Source: Liquorilactobacillus capillatus DSM 19910 (lineage in GTDB: Bacteria > Bacillota > Bacilli > Lactobacillales > Lactobacillaceae). From it: a DNA stretch of 41,313 bases. Shown here one piece after another: positions 1-11,598 of this stretch. Location: the NCBI RefSeq assembly GCF_001434915.1, contig NZ_AZEF01000042.1, positions 76,717 through 118,029 on the forward strand. Reading direction: 5' to 3'. The translations under genes and the position numbers were made by a program. Position 1 is the first letter of the stretch. Every line of letters begins with the position of its first letter. The notes under the pieces are model-generated. The model had not been told where the DNA came from. It was given only the letters and a program-made list of their open reading frames with translations, and did not search any database.

Positions 1-33
1 TCAGCAGCTTTTATCTTGTCATGAGATAGTCTA

Positions 34-2136
34 GGATCACCCCCGCATGCGCGGGGAATACGAGCAGAGATTTATAAATATCATGAAATTGTAGGGATCA
101 CCCCCGCATGCGCGGGGAATACATATTGATGGTCAAAAAGATGGATCGGCAGTTGGGATCACCCCCGCATGCGCGGGGAATACCGTTTTTTCGAATGCTT
201 GGCAGAACTTCATTTGGGATCACCCCCGCATGCGCGGGGAATACTCTTTTAGCCAATTATTTATTTTGTCACAAAGGGGATCACCCCCGCATGCGCGGGG
301 AATACTCAAGCACGAACCACTGTACGGAGTCCAGTACAGGATCACCCCCGCATGCGCGGGGAATACCAGAAATCAAAGACTGTATTATGTCACTTGGTAG
401 GATCACCCCCGCATGCGCGGGGAATACTTAAAGCGGCGAATATTCCAGCACGTCCGTTTAGGATCACCCCCGCATGCGCGGGGAATACACAAAAGACATA
501 GTAGCAAAAGGATATTGCATGGGATCACCCCCGCATGCGCGGGGAATACTGTTGCCGCTCCCCACCGTGTCTTCGTGATTGAGGATCACCCCCGCATGCG
601 CGGGGAATACCAAAATAGTTGTACGGCACACCAAACTCATCTAGGATCACCCCCGCATGCGCGGGGAATACCTGATAGGCAGTATAGCCTGCAGCTGCCT
701 TTATAGGATCACCCCCGCATGCGCGGGGAATACCTGCAGGGGTTAATTCAAATGAGCAACTAATGAGGATCACCCCCGCATGCGCGGGGAATACTAGAAT
801 TTATCAGCACGATGCACTGGTCAAAGAGGATCACCCCCGCATGCGCGGGGAATACTCAAGCTAACCTATGACTCAACGAGCGGGATAGGGATCACCCCCG
901 CATGCGCGGGGAATACTGAACTTTTATCATTTCAGTCATCTTACCAGTGGGATCACCCCCGCATGCGCGGGGAATACCCAAAATGGCTTGAAATAGCATA
1001 GTCACAAGTAGGATCACCCCCGCATGCGCGGGGAATACTTAGTCCAATTAACTTTAACCGCCAAGTAAAAGGGATCACCCCCGCATGCGCGGGGAATACT
1101 AAAAGAATCAGGATTGCATGGTGTCTATTCAAGGATCACCCCCGCATGCGCGGGGAATACAAACAGACTAGAGAAGATGAAAAGAAACAAGAAGGATCAC
1201 CCCCGCATGCGCGGGGAATACCTAGCACCTCTTCTCACTCTTTAATCACCTCAAGGATCACCCCCGCATGCGCGGGGAATACTCAATGCAATTTCAAATG
1301 GTGACAACGTCACTAGGATCACCCCCGCATGCGCGGGGAATACTGATAGTGAAGATAAGAATACCGTAACGATTCGGGATCACCCCCGCATGCGCGGGGA
1401 ATACGCTTCTTGTGTGGCCGGATTATCTAGTGCTTTAGGATCACCCCCGCATGCGCGGGGAATACTCCAATAACTTTGCCCGTCATGTCTTGAAGTGGGG
1501 ATCACCCCCGCATGCGCGGGGAATACTGCTTTGGAGGGTCCTTTGATAGATGCCCACCGGGATCACCCCCGCATGCGCGGGGAATACGCTGTAATTTTAA
1601 TTGTTGTAGTAACACCCGTAGGATCACCCCCGCATGCGCGGGGAATACAGTGTCCAAAGCCGATCAAACATCTACTGCTAGGGATCACCCCCGCATGCGC
1701 GGGGAATACTATCGACAAAGATGGTAACTATCACATTATATAGGATCACCCCCGCATGCGCGGGGAATACTGTACTCATCATTTTTAGCACTAAGTAGCT
1801 TAAGGATCACCCCCGCATGCGCGGGGAATACCAAAAGATAAGTATGAAGCACTGAAAACACGTAGGATCACCCCCGCATGCGCGGGGAATACGTATAAGT
1901 TTGAGTAGCGTAAGGAGTAAGCATAGGATCACCCCCGCATGCGCGGGGAATACTAATCGCAGTGAAACGAAACGCGAGCAATACAAGGATCACCCCCGCA
2001 TGCGCGGGGAATACCGACAGGGAAAATTGTCAATGAAGATCTTGGTAGGATCACCCCCGCATGCGCGGGGAATACTAGTAACAGTCTGAGTAAGTGAATC
2101 TACAGAAGGGATCACCCCCGCATGCGCGGGGAATAC
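34..2136 (-). CRISPR. Type I-E CRISPR array, 35 repeats (left end cut by window)
   Basis: There are 35 copies of a 28-bp repeat with a 61-bp period. On the plus strand the repeat begins GGATCACCCCCGC and ends GCGGGGAATAC. I see no base differences between copies. Spacers are 33 bp, except the one at 672-705, which is 34 bp. Bases 1-33, before the first repeat, are exactly one spacer long, so the array almost certainly continues to the left. On the minus strand the repeat reads 5 nt, then a 6-bp stem (CCCCGC/GCGGGG) with a GCAT loop, then GTGATCC. This matches the E. coli-type Cas6e substrate, so the minus strand is taken as the crRNA strand. The order cas2-array also puts the leader-proximal (newest) end at 2136. 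With 34 complete spacers and no decayed repeats, the visible part looks well maintained. Confidence 0.98.
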
Positions 2137-2165
2137 ACTAAATTAATCCTATTAAACCGGCATCT

Positions 2166-2177
<12 letters not shown>
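2137..2177 (-). promoter_or_regulatory. Very short CRISPR leader with possible array promoter
   Basis: Only 29 bp lie between the cas2 stop codon and the first leader-side repeat. On the minus strand a TTGAAA hexamer (2172-2177) lies inside the last codons of cas2, and TTTAAT lies at 2151-2156 with a 15-bp spacer. TAATAG, 17 bp from TTGAAA, is a weaker alternative. Transcription would begin only a few bases before the first repeat. There is no terminator between cas2 and the array, so readthrough from the cas operon is equally possible. The promoter call is weak; the shortness of the leader is seen directly. Confidence 0.35.
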
Positions 2178-4003
<1,826 letters not shown>

Positions 4004-4672
4004 TCACACCTCGGTAATTACCGTCATTAATCCCATCCCAAAAGCTTTCTCACGACCTAAACCCTTGGTAAGTGTTTCCTTAAATACAGTCACATCCTGA
4101 ACTTGTAACAGCCCTTCAAACGTTACGCGGCTCAATCGCATAGCTCGTCCTTTTTCACGATATAGAACTGGATGATCACGACTGACGATATCAAAAGCAA
4201 GACCGTCATCATCTTTACTGTCCAACAATCGCTGTTGAACGAGTTTAAACCCTGCCTTTTTAGCTTTTTCTTTTAACCATTGACGCTGTTGTTTAACAGT
4301 AACATGTGGATACACTCGCCCTCGTTTTTTTCCTGGTTGCAAAACAGAATAGCTTGGATTAGCAGTTAATCTAAATTGCATTACTTCACCATTTCTAATT
4401 GCATCCAAAAATTGATTATAAGGTTTAACTTTAACAGTGCCTGAAACACCATATTTTTTCAAATACTCTTCATCTGGTCGGTTTTCACTTAATACTAGCA
4501 AATAATTTTTACCCGCTAACTGATCAAGCCGCCACAGATGGCGCTTTCGTTCACTAAGGTTGATCTCATCTGGAAAACTTTGTTCAACCCAATTATGATA
4601 AGCGCCCAAATGCGTTAAATCCTTAATTTTTTGCCGATTTTTAGTTGCTATTTCGACCCTTGCTAAGTACAT
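4004..4672 (-). CDS. cas6e: Cas6e (CasE/Cse3) crRNA-processing endoribonuclease
   Basis: This 222-residue RAMP-family nuclease cuts the array transcript at the base of each repeat hairpin, stays bound to the 3' hairpin, and becomes a Cascade subunit. The N-terminal LGAYHNWVEQSF block carries the probable catalytic His26 with Tyr25 before it. The C-terminal glycine-rich loop (GLGREKAFGMGL) is the RAMP signature. Its substrate is visible in the array: a 6-bp GC stem with a 4-nt loop, leaving a 7-nt constant 5' handle (GTGATCC). The ATG at 4672 has GGAG 7 nt upstream. The gap to cas5e is 14 nt. Confidence 0.95.
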   Translation of the reverse strand: MYLARVEIATKNRQKIKDLTHLGAYHNWVEQSFPDEINLSERKRHLWRLDQLAGKNYLLVLSENRPDEEYLKKYGVSGTVKVKPYNQFLDAIRNGEVMQFRLTANPSYSVLQPGKKRGRVYPHVTVKQQRQWLKEKAKKAGFKLVQQRLLDSKDDDGLAFDIVSRDHPVLYREKGRAMRLSRVTFEGLLQVQDVTVFKETLTKGLGREKAFGMGLMTVITEV

Positions 4673-4686
4673 AGGGCAACTCCTCT

Positions 4687-5400
4687 CTAAAGAAAATTCA
4701 TGACATCATGCTCAGTACCTACTATTTGTTTTTTAAACTTATCATTGTTGAGTTGAACTTGTGTATGTGAAACAGCTCGAAATCCAATTTGCCGATATCG
4801 CTGGTCAAGAGAAATAATACGGTCTTTTACTAGTTCGGGATCTCCATTAGAATCCGACAATAGTTCAGCATCCGCAATCATTTCCAGACTAACAAACTCT
4901 TTTTTTGTTTTTTTACGAAACCATTCAGATGCCTGCCACTTAAAATCCGTCAAAACTTGAACCGGGTTTTGATGGTTAAATAAATATAGTTGAAGTGGCC
5001 CAGCCGGAGTATTTGCACGGCGCCCAATAAACAACTGGAACTTTGGATGTCGAAGTGCTGTCCTTAAAGTGTCAATCAGCCTCTCGTCCTCACTCCCAAC
5101 TGCTACTACAAAAATAGCATCTTGCAAATAATCACGATAGGTTATTTTTCGTGTATCAGATTTCCATTCAACAGTTTGATAATCAGTCATTGTTTGTCCA
5201 GGTTGATCAATGCGGACTGCAAATTTTAATCTATTAAGATCAGCAATTCGTGAATTATTACGTCGATACCCCATTGCTGCTGAGAGCATTCCGATAACAG
5301 CACTTTTTGAAGGATATTTCCAAGTAGTCCGACGTGCAAATGTAGCTTCATTGCCAAAAGATTGCAAAGGTGCATTTAATCTAATCGTTAACGTCTTCAT
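4687..5400 (-). CDS. cas5e: Cas5e (CasD) Cascade subunit
   Basis: This 237-residue RAMP protein caps the 5' handle of the crRNA in Cascade. The family opening is clear (KTLTIRLNAPLQSFG, then FARRTTWKYPSKSAVIGML), as is FIGRRANTPAGPL in the middle. A longer reading frame opens at 5460, but ATG 5400 is preferred: it starts the conserved beta strand and has AGAGG 8 nt upstream. With this start the gene overlaps the cas7e 3' end by 20 nt. Cas5e has no nuclease role in type I-E, where Cas6e does the cutting. Confidence 0.95.
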   Translation of the reverse strand: MKTLTIRLNAPLQSFGNEATFARRTTWKYPSKSAVIGMLSAAMGYRRNNSRIADLNRLKFAVRIDQPGQTMTDYQTVEWKSDTRKITYRDYLQDAIFVVAVGSEDERLIDTLRTALRHPKFQLFIGRRANTPAGPLQLYLFNHQNPVQVLTDFKWQASEWFRKKTKKEFVSLEMIADAELLSDSNGDPELVKDRIISLDQRYRQIGFRAVSHTQVQLNNDKFKKQIVGTEHDVMNFL

Positions 5401-6457
5401 TTTGTATCGCCTCTTTAAGTCCAGCAGTAACTCGTTGTAAAAGCTCTGATAAATTAGCAACTCTTACCCCAGTATTCGTCTCAAACTTACTCAGAACAAC
5501 ATTTAATTCTGGCATATCAAGATACTGCCCACTTGCTTCAAATTCCTTTTCAAATTTTTCAATAGATTTTCTAAGATAACCATCCTTTGATCTTACTGGT
5601 TCTTCAAAAGCAGAAACTAAATTAACTGGCGTATCAGTCCGAAGATTAATCATGACATAACTAGGTAATGTTTTGTTAGCAAATGTATTCTGCTTTCCTG
5701 ATGGCATCGTCAACAGAAACTCTTTAATAAAAGCAACTGCACCTGTTATGCCACTATCGATATCCATGTTATATATCAGCTCATTTACGTTCACATTTGC
5801 GTAACGATATAAAGTTGATGAGTTAAATTCTAAGCTGCCAAGCATTGCAGCCCCCGCATTATTTTTTGGTTGTAAATCGTCTAGAGCAGTAAAGTAATCA
5901 TATTCTGGAACAACTTCATGCGTAGAGATAGCGTGCGCTACTTGAGTAGAGGCGTCAACATTTAATTCTGGATTATCGGCCACCATACGTCCAAACAATG
6001 CAAGATCAAGAGATTGGTCACTCTTTAAAACTTTTTTGATTTCTTTCTTACTTAGATCGACATTGCTAAGTGCATACTGAGCTAATTTTTCAATTTGCCC
6101 ACGGCTCACTAAAAGCAATGCACCTGTCTCATTTGTTTTCTTATCAATTTTGATACCTGCAGCTTTAAAAACTTCAATTGCCTTTTCGAGTGCATTTTTC
6201 TCATCTAAGTCTCCATCTAATTTCATCAACTGGTCAATTAATAATTGAGCAGCTTCTTTTGTCCGAATACCAGCTGTTATATTTTCGGCCTTAAACCCTT
6301 GACGAACTGCTCGTTTCCAACTCTGTGAAGAAACCCTCGCTCGAGTCACGCCACCGTACAATGCGGTTTTAGGTGCACCTGTATCGTCACGGTTAAGGTT
6401 TGCAGAAGGTACAGTCTGTAAAACATGTAAGTCAATGTATAAATTTGGAGTAATCAT
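5381..6457 (-). CDS. cas7e: Cas7e (CasC/Cse4) Cascade backbone subunit
   Basis: This 358-residue protein is close in length to E. coli CasC. In Cascade it assembles as a six-copy filament along the crRNA. The N-terminus is characteristic: LHVLQTVPSANLNRDDTGAP, followed by a block with GGVTRARVSSQSWKRAVR. The ATG is preceded by AAGGGAAG at good distance and overlaps the cse2 stop by one base (TAATG), so coupled translation is likely. No internal stop or deletion was noticed. Confidence 0.96.
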   Translation of the reverse strand: MITPNLYIDLHVLQTVPSANLNRDDTGAPKTALYGGVTRARVSSQSWKRAVRQGFKAENITAGIRTKEAAQLLIDQLMKLDGDLDEKNALEKAIEVFKAAGIKIDKKTNETGALLLVSRGQIEKLAQYALSNVDLSKKEIKKVLKSDQSLDLALFGRMVADNPELNVDASTQVAHAISTHEVVPEYDYFTALDDLQPKNNAGAAMLGSLEFNSSTLYRYANVNVNELIYNMDIDSGITGAVAFIKEFLLTMPSGKQNTFANKTLPSYVMINLRTDTPVNLVSAFEEPVRSKDGYLRKSIEKFEKEFEASGQYLDMPELNVVLSKFETNTGVRVANLSELLQRVTAGLKEAIQNEDVND

Positions 6458-7074
6458 TAATTTTTCTTCCCTTCATTTTGCTCTTTTTTGGATTTATTAT
6501 TTGAATAAAAATATTGGCGTCCCCAATTCAATCGAACGCGATTGGCCTGTTCGTAGCTAATTTGAAATTGAAAAAGATCATTTGCCAAACGGGCATAATC
6601 AACTTTACATGTACGTTGACTCCCCTTAAGGATAGCAACTAAATGTGTAAGTGAATTAATAACACTATTAACATTCGTTGTCGCAAGCAGTGGCTGTACC
6701 CGCCTGTCTAACGCAACTTTAACATCCTCATTTTGTCGTAAACCAGCTAAAGCCACGAATAACGAAACTCCCTCTGACTTCTCATTGTATTGATTAACCG
6801 ATGGCGAATAAACACAAGTATCGATACTCTGTTGATGAATTGCATATAGTCGAACTACCGCATAAGTTGCTATTTCCGCGTATGTTGGTTCACCATTTTG
6901 ACTCAACATCGGCTTTTGCAGTTCTGCCATCATTACTGGCCAAACTGATTGCGCTTGTGGGCTTGCCATAGATACAGCGTGTCTCGCACTTGCAAGAACT
7001 GCTTTATTAATATTTCCATTTCTGTACAAATTATAAATGATATTATTAACGGAGATAACAATTGAATTTTCCAT
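6457..7074 (-). CDS. cse2: Cse2 (CasB) Cascade small subunit
   Basis: This is the small alpha-helical Cascade subunit, present as a dimer that stabilises the target-strand R-loop. The sequence is divergent, as usual for Cse2. It is recognised by position between cse1 and cas7e, helical content, and motifs such as VAGLRQNEDV-like SLFVALAGLRQ and the basic C-terminal segment NRVRLNWGRQYF. At 205 residues it is longer than E. coli CasB (160) and ends in a Lys/Asn/Glu-rich tail. ATG 7074 is chosen because the AGGAAGGGTGG stretch at 7093-7083 lies upstream of it. A GTG at 7086 in the same frame would add 4 residues but overlaps that stretch. Confidence 0.9.
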   Translation of the reverse strand: MENSIVISVNNIIYNLYRNGNINKAVLASARHAVSMASPQAQSVWPVMMAELQKPMLSQNGEPTYAEIATYAVVRLYAIHQQSIDTCVYSPSVNQYNEKSEGVSLFVALAGLRQNEDVKVALDRRVQPLLATTNVNSVINSLTHLVAILKGSQRTCKVDYARLANDLFQFQISYEQANRVRLNWGRQYFYSNNKSKKEQNEGKKN

Positions 7075-7091
7075 ATATTTGACCACCCTTC

Positions 7092-8789
7092 CTAGAGGTT
7101 TAAATGCCGTTTCAAATTATACCTCAAATCATTATTTACCGTAAAAATGTTCTGAATAATTGGCTTATTCTTCCTAGTAGTCGTAATACCTCTAATGTCT
7201 CTTGAAGTACTTGAATTCATAAATTCTTCTGCCGACCGCAATACAATTTTTCTCAAAGTTCGTTGCCATTCAAGCTCTTTTTCATCACGATTATCATCAT
7301 TTGATAATCCTGCTAGCCATTGTTTAAATGGTTCATTTAATCGATCATAGAACTTGGTACTGTACTCACTTGCAAATTGACGAGAATCAAGATTTCTAAT
7401 CTGTCCTACACTTGCAACAAATTGCCAATAATCTCTACCAACTTGTTGTGTTAGCTCAATAATATTTTCAATTCGTTCAGGCCACCGCTGCGTCTCTTTA
7501 CTATCAAATAATACCTCCGCTTTAATAACCAAATCATCAGCTATTTCTGCGACAGGTGTCTGAGACGTAGCATTACCATCACTTACTAAAACAGCAGTTG
7601 CTAGATTCAGTCGTTTGTTTGGTGCTAACAGCCCCGTTTTCTCCAGTGTGTGTAACCACGAAACGATTCCAGGTTCATGAGACTTACTCTTGTCAATATT
7701 GACATATTGACCAAAATTACGCCACATTGCAATTCCCAGAGAACGAGTACTTTTTACAGCCGGCTTATGATCCCCTTCGCCTCCTTGTGAATCTTTTTTC
7801 CAAGTCGTCATCGGTTCAATAAACGCGTTTTTATTACTAAACATTGGCAATCCTGCACTGAAAATAGTCGGCTGATTTTGCTCATCCCATTCAATATGTA
7901 GTACCCGTGACCATGCTGTATATAGACTTGCTAAATCATCTGGTAGGATTACCTTTTTACGATTCGCTACATAGTCTTGGAAATTTTTGTACTCCCAAAC
8001 TGGTTTTTGAATAACATATTCTTTTTTAGTAAATAAAACAAGGTTCAACATCAGAGTTTCAAATAAGGTGAACCCATTTGCAAAGACTGGATTTAATTTA
8101 TATAACCACCCTGATGGTGTCGAAAATTTTTCATTGGTGTCAACCTTTGTTTTGTCAGTTACACCCGTGAAGTTTTGATACATAATTAGCCAGCGTACCA
8201 ATTCATCTAACGAGACTTGATTTTTTTGGTTATCCGTTTTGGGTGTAAAAATATCTGGTGTATTATTACTTTCCGAAATAAGGCGATTGATTTGTTTAAC
8301 TGAAACTGTCCCAGCCCCTGTTGCAACCTTCTTTTTTTCAGATACTACAGCATCATACTCATCCGCTGTCACTTGATAAAACGGCTGTTCCCCAAATAAA
8401 TCAAACCGTTTTTGGTGTTGCTTTAAATATTGAATCACAATTCTTGAAAAATGGCCTTGCTGAAATAGTTGTTGCCAAGTCTTTTGCAAATCCTTTTGGT
8501 CATAGTCATCCTCGTCAACTAAATTGATTACTTTTAAGGTCTCTGTATCAATCTCCAACCATTCATATTCCTCGCCACCAACATCAACTCTCGAATAAAC
8601 AGTTGTCAAGATTGCTAATAAAAAGCGTAGGACAGCTAAATCTTGTGACTGCATTTCCCCTGCCAGTCGTCTATAATGTTGTGCATTCTCAAACAGTTCA
8701 GTTAGGGACACTTTTTTATCTTGATTTGTTGTCTTATCAATTACTTTAATCCATGGATCAGTAACTAAATTAAAAACTTTGTCACTCAT
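7092..8789 (-). CDS. cse1: Cse1 (CasA/Cas8e) Cascade large subunit
   Basis: This 565-residue large subunit recognises the PAM, opens the target DNA and recruits Cas3. The CasA N-terminal signature FNLVTDPWIKV is present, as is the LTELFENAQHYRRL block. A longer frame reaches 8807, but ATG 8789 has GGGAGG about 7 nt upstream and begins the conserved segment, so it is preferred. It overlaps the cas3 stop by 8 nt. The length is within the normal Cse1 range and no disruption is visible. Cse1 reads the PAM, so it is the protein to compare when testing the spacer-edge bias described in the findings. Confidence 0.95.
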   Translation of the reverse strand: MSDKVFNLVTDPWIKVIDKTTNQDKKVSLTELFENAQHYRRLAGEMQSQDLAVLRFLLAILTTVYSRVDVGGEEYEWLEIDTETLKVINLVDEDDYDQKDLQKTWQQLFQQGHFSRIVIQYLKQHQKRFDLFGEQPFYQVTADEYDAVVSEKKKVATGAGTVSVKQINRLISESNNTPDIFTPKTDNQKNQVSLDELVRWLIMYQNFTGVTDKTKVDTNEKFSTPSGWLYKLNPVFANGFTLFETLMLNLVLFTKKEYVIQKPVWEYKNFQDYVANRKKVILPDDLASLYTAWSRVLHIEWDEQNQPTIFSAGLPMFSNKNAFIEPMTTWKKDSQGGEGDHKPAVKSTRSLGIAMWRNFGQYVNIDKSKSHEPGIVSWLHTLEKTGLLAPNKRLNLATAVLVSDGNATSQTPVAEIADDLVIKAEVLFDSKETQRWPERIENIIELTQQVGRDYWQFVASVGQIRNLDSRQFASEYSTKFYDRLNEPFKQWLAGLSNDDNRDEKELEWQRTLRKIVLRSAEEFMNSSTSRDIRGITTTRKNKPIIQNIFTVNNDLRYNLKRHLNL

Positions 8790-11556
8790 CTTTACCCTCC
8801 CTTTCATAACTTAAGCCTAGTATTGGGGAATAATGTAGTTTCCAGCCATCCAATTCTCCCGAGAAATTTTTATCAAGGAGCAATACTAATTCTCCTCTTA
8901 ACCAATAACTATCTTGCCAATCTGAAAAATAATGACTTGTTTGTGTTTCAAGTTGAGAAATCACTTGATCTATTTTGTAATTTGGCGTAATAGCTTGGGG
9001 GATTTGGATAACTTGCTGGGCGATTTTAATAGGTGAACAATCTTTTAAATTTTGTCCATCCATCAAAAAATTACCTGTTTCAAGATGTTGAACTAAGATA
9101 ACTTCTAATGTCTCCTGAATATCACGTACAGCGGCAGCAGCTTTTCGTTCGTCAGTATCAACGTGATTCTGTCCTCGACTTAGCCAACCATGAATCGTCA
9201 TGTCATCATCCATCGCTGATACCTCTAAATTTGGATTATCAATTTGAAAAATCTTAGCTTTTTTCTTTTTACATTGAAAGTCAGTGTTGAACTTATCCCG
9301 TGCCTCCGTTAACTGCTCAATTTCACTATCGGTGTTATTATCATAAACATTTTGCACCAACCTTGAAATATCATTTGGCAATTGAATTTTATCACTTAAA
9401 AAATGGTCTGTCTTCATTAAAAGATACTTTTCATATATCGCCTCATTTCCAGAACCATAATCACCAAATTCATTAATTCCCATAACATAGAGCAATGGTT
9501 GCTTTAGCATTTCAGGACGTTTAATACAGTGTCGATGTAGGCGTCCTGCCCGTTGAAGCAAAAGATCCATTGGTGCAACGTCAGTAAACAGGACATCAAA
9601 ATCAATATCTAATGATTGCTCCAAAATCTGTGTCCCAATTACAATCATTTTATATGGCCGCTTAGCGTTTTTCCCAATAGTCTTTTCAAGGATCTTCTCA
9701 AGTGACACACGGTCTGTTGCCAAAAAAGCTGAATGCAGTACTATTAACTTAACATCGTCTGGTACCAATTTGGCCAATACTTGCGCATGTTTAACAGTAT
9801 TAACAATAATACCTGCAATACCACCACTACATATTTTCCGCAAAACGACTTGAATTACCTCTGTATCAGTAACTTGAAGTCGCTTCACTTGAAGTTCGAC
9901 AGACTCCTGATTACTTTGGACATTAAAATCAGTTATCTGCTTAATTTCTTTATCATCAAGAATACTGAGCAGGGGATACGCTTGCTGATTCTGCCATCCG
10001 GTTGGAGCAATAACGTTCTTTTTAAAATGTTTCCCATACTTTCCTTTATAATAGGCTTTTAACAGTGCATTGCGCTTTAGTTTGGGAAGGGTTGCAGATA
10101 AAATTATCAAAGGAACATGATACGCACCTAGCCACTCGATTGCTTTATATAGATATTGATTCATATAACTATCATATGCATGGACTTCATCAATAATCAC
10201 AACTTTATTGCTAAATCCCAGATGCCTTAAAAAAAGATGCTTTTGCTTAAGCCCCATTAGAAGCAAATTATCGATAGTCCCAACTGCAAACTTAGTTAAA
10301 ATTGATTTTTTACCTGAAAACCAATTATTGATAACTACTGCACCTTCGTCATCTATATTAGAAGCATTAGGGATTTGTCGATAATCTTCATTAAATTCAG
10401 CTTTGCCATGCATTAATTTAATAGCAAAGTTTTCATCTTGCATTTTAGCCAATGATTCCAGCCAGTCTTCCACTCGTGCAAACATTGCGTTCGTTGTTGC
10501 TTGAGTTGGCAATCCCATAAATAAGCCATCCTGTCCAGTTTTAAATGCTAATTGCTCGGCAGCTAAAAGTGCAATTTCAGTTTTCCCTATCCCCATAGGA
10601 GCTTCTATAATCACTACACCAGGATCTTTTGTATCAGCTATCGCTTTTGTCATAATCTGTTGAACTGGTCGTGCATCAAATCCCCAATATTTCTTATAGG
10701 GATCACCTTTAGTAGCAATCTGGGCTGGTACCCATTCTCCCGTTTGATACCAGATCATCATGGCACTTCTAAATCGCTTTTTCATATCTATCTCTTCAAA
10801 AGTTTGATCGAGGCTAATCAGTGGAAATAGCGGTACTTCAGTATCCTTACCCAAATATTCACTTGAAGCAAGCCAGTCCGCCATGATGAGTAGACCTTCT
10901 AATAAAACAGCCTCAGGTTGATTAATATTTGGAATTTCATCGACTATTTCGTAGCCAGCTAATTTTAACCCATATTTAAAAAGGGATTTCTGTACTTGTT
11001 CCCAATTTTTCTGAATTTTCTTATCTGTAGAACTTTTTCCAATATCCCTTTGTAGATAATTTGCAGTATAAATTGCAATCTGTTTGTTCTGTGATCTTTC
11101 CTCTGGTTTACCATGATGGGCCCCAATAATCGCAGTAACCGATTCAGGAACACCCTCACGATCTAAAATAGCTTCCCCTGCGCGTGCATGTTGGGATTCC
11201 TGAGGTGCTGCTAAAGTTAACTCATCTAACCCTGTAAAGCCGTTGTTAACGAGCTTTTCCAATAGTTCGACATCTAATTCACTATCACCATCAAAAGATC
11301 TCTTCACTTGAAACGCAGGTGTTGCTTTACCGATATCGTGGACAAACCCAAGAAATTTAACCAGTTTTTCAACATTTTCCTCGCCTAATCGTTGTGCGAG
11401 TAATTGTCTTTGGCCTTCACTAAACCAGTGGTTAAAAAGCCAGTTAATAGTATTTTGTGTATCAAGTAGATGTGTAATTAATGGTAACCAATAATGTTCT
11501 CCTTCTTCAGAACGTTTTTTGGCCCACAGAGTCGTTACCTGTTTTGATAAAGACAT
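8782..11556 (-). CDS. cas3: Cas3 HD nuclease-helicase
   Basis: This 924-residue effector nuclease is recruited to Cascade R-loops, where it unwinds and degrades target DNA. The N-terminal HD domain has the His-Asp pair in FVHDIGKATPAFQ (near residue 74), the SQHARAGEAIL segment and the HH pair in IGAHHGKP. The SF2 helicase part follows in order: Walker A in EAPMGIGKTE (near 320), DEVH box in IIDEVHAYD (near 456), SAT motif in ILSATLP, and motif VI QRAGRLHRH (near 670). All key residues are present. GGAGGTGA precedes the start; ATG 11556 is preferred over the adjacent TTG 11559. It is the first gene of the cas operon. Confidence 0.96.
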   Translation of the reverse strand: MSLSKQVTTLWAKKRSEEGEHYWLPLITHLLDTQNTINWLFNHWFSEGQRQLLAQRLGEENVEKLVKFLGFVHDIGKATPAFQVKRSFDGDSELDVELLEKLVNNGFTGLDELTLAAPQESQHARAGEAILDREGVPESVTAIIGAHHGKPEERSQNKQIAIYTANYLQRDIGKSSTDKKIQKNWEQVQKSLFKYGLKLAGYEIVDEIPNINQPEAVLLEGLLIMADWLASSEYLGKDTEVPLFPLISLDQTFEEIDMKKRFRSAMMIWYQTGEWVPAQIATKGDPYKKYWGFDARPVQQIMTKAIADTKDPGVVIIEAPMGIGKTEIALLAAEQLAFKTGQDGLFMGLPTQATTNAMFARVEDWLESLAKMQDENFAIKLMHGKAEFNEDYRQIPNASNIDDEGAVVINNWFSGKKSILTKFAVGTIDNLLLMGLKQKHLFLRHLGFSNKVVIIDEVHAYDSYMNQYLYKAIEWLGAYHVPLIILSATLPKLKRNALLKAYYKGKYGKHFKKNVIAPTGWQNQQAYPLLSILDDKEIKQITDFNVQSNQESVELQVKRLQVTDTEVIQVVLRKICSGGIAGIIVNTVKHAQVLAKLVPDDVKLIVLHSAFLATDRVSLEKILEKTIGKNAKRPYKMIVIGTQILEQSLDIDFDVLFTDVAPMDLLLQRAGRLHRHCIKRPEMLKQPLLYVMGINEFGDYGSGNEAIYEKYLLMKTDHFLSDKIQLPNDISRLVQNVYDNNTDSEIEQLTEARDKFNTDFQCKKKKAKIFQIDNPNLEVSAMDDDMTIHGWLSRGQNHVDTDERKAAAAVRDIQETLEVILVQHLETGNFLMDGQNLKDCSPIKIAQQVIQIPQAITPNYKIDQVISQLETQTSHYFSDWQDSYWLRGELVLLLDKNFSGELDGWKLHYSPILGLSYEREGKDE

Positions 11557-11598
11557 CAAAAATCGTCACCTCCATATATAGCTTCATTCTATGTAATT

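Noticed and set aside
108-2089. Open reading frames across the array encoding repeated PPHARG, TPACAGNT and HPRMRGEY peptides
   Set aside because: The repeat has no stop in any plus frame, so frames stay open by accident. The 61-bp unit shifts frame each time. These are common false annotations of type I-E arrays.
8826-8833. GGGGAATA inside the 3' end of cas3, as in the repeat
   Set aside because: Only 8 bases match and the hairpin part is absent, so it is not an anti-repeat or degenerate repeat.
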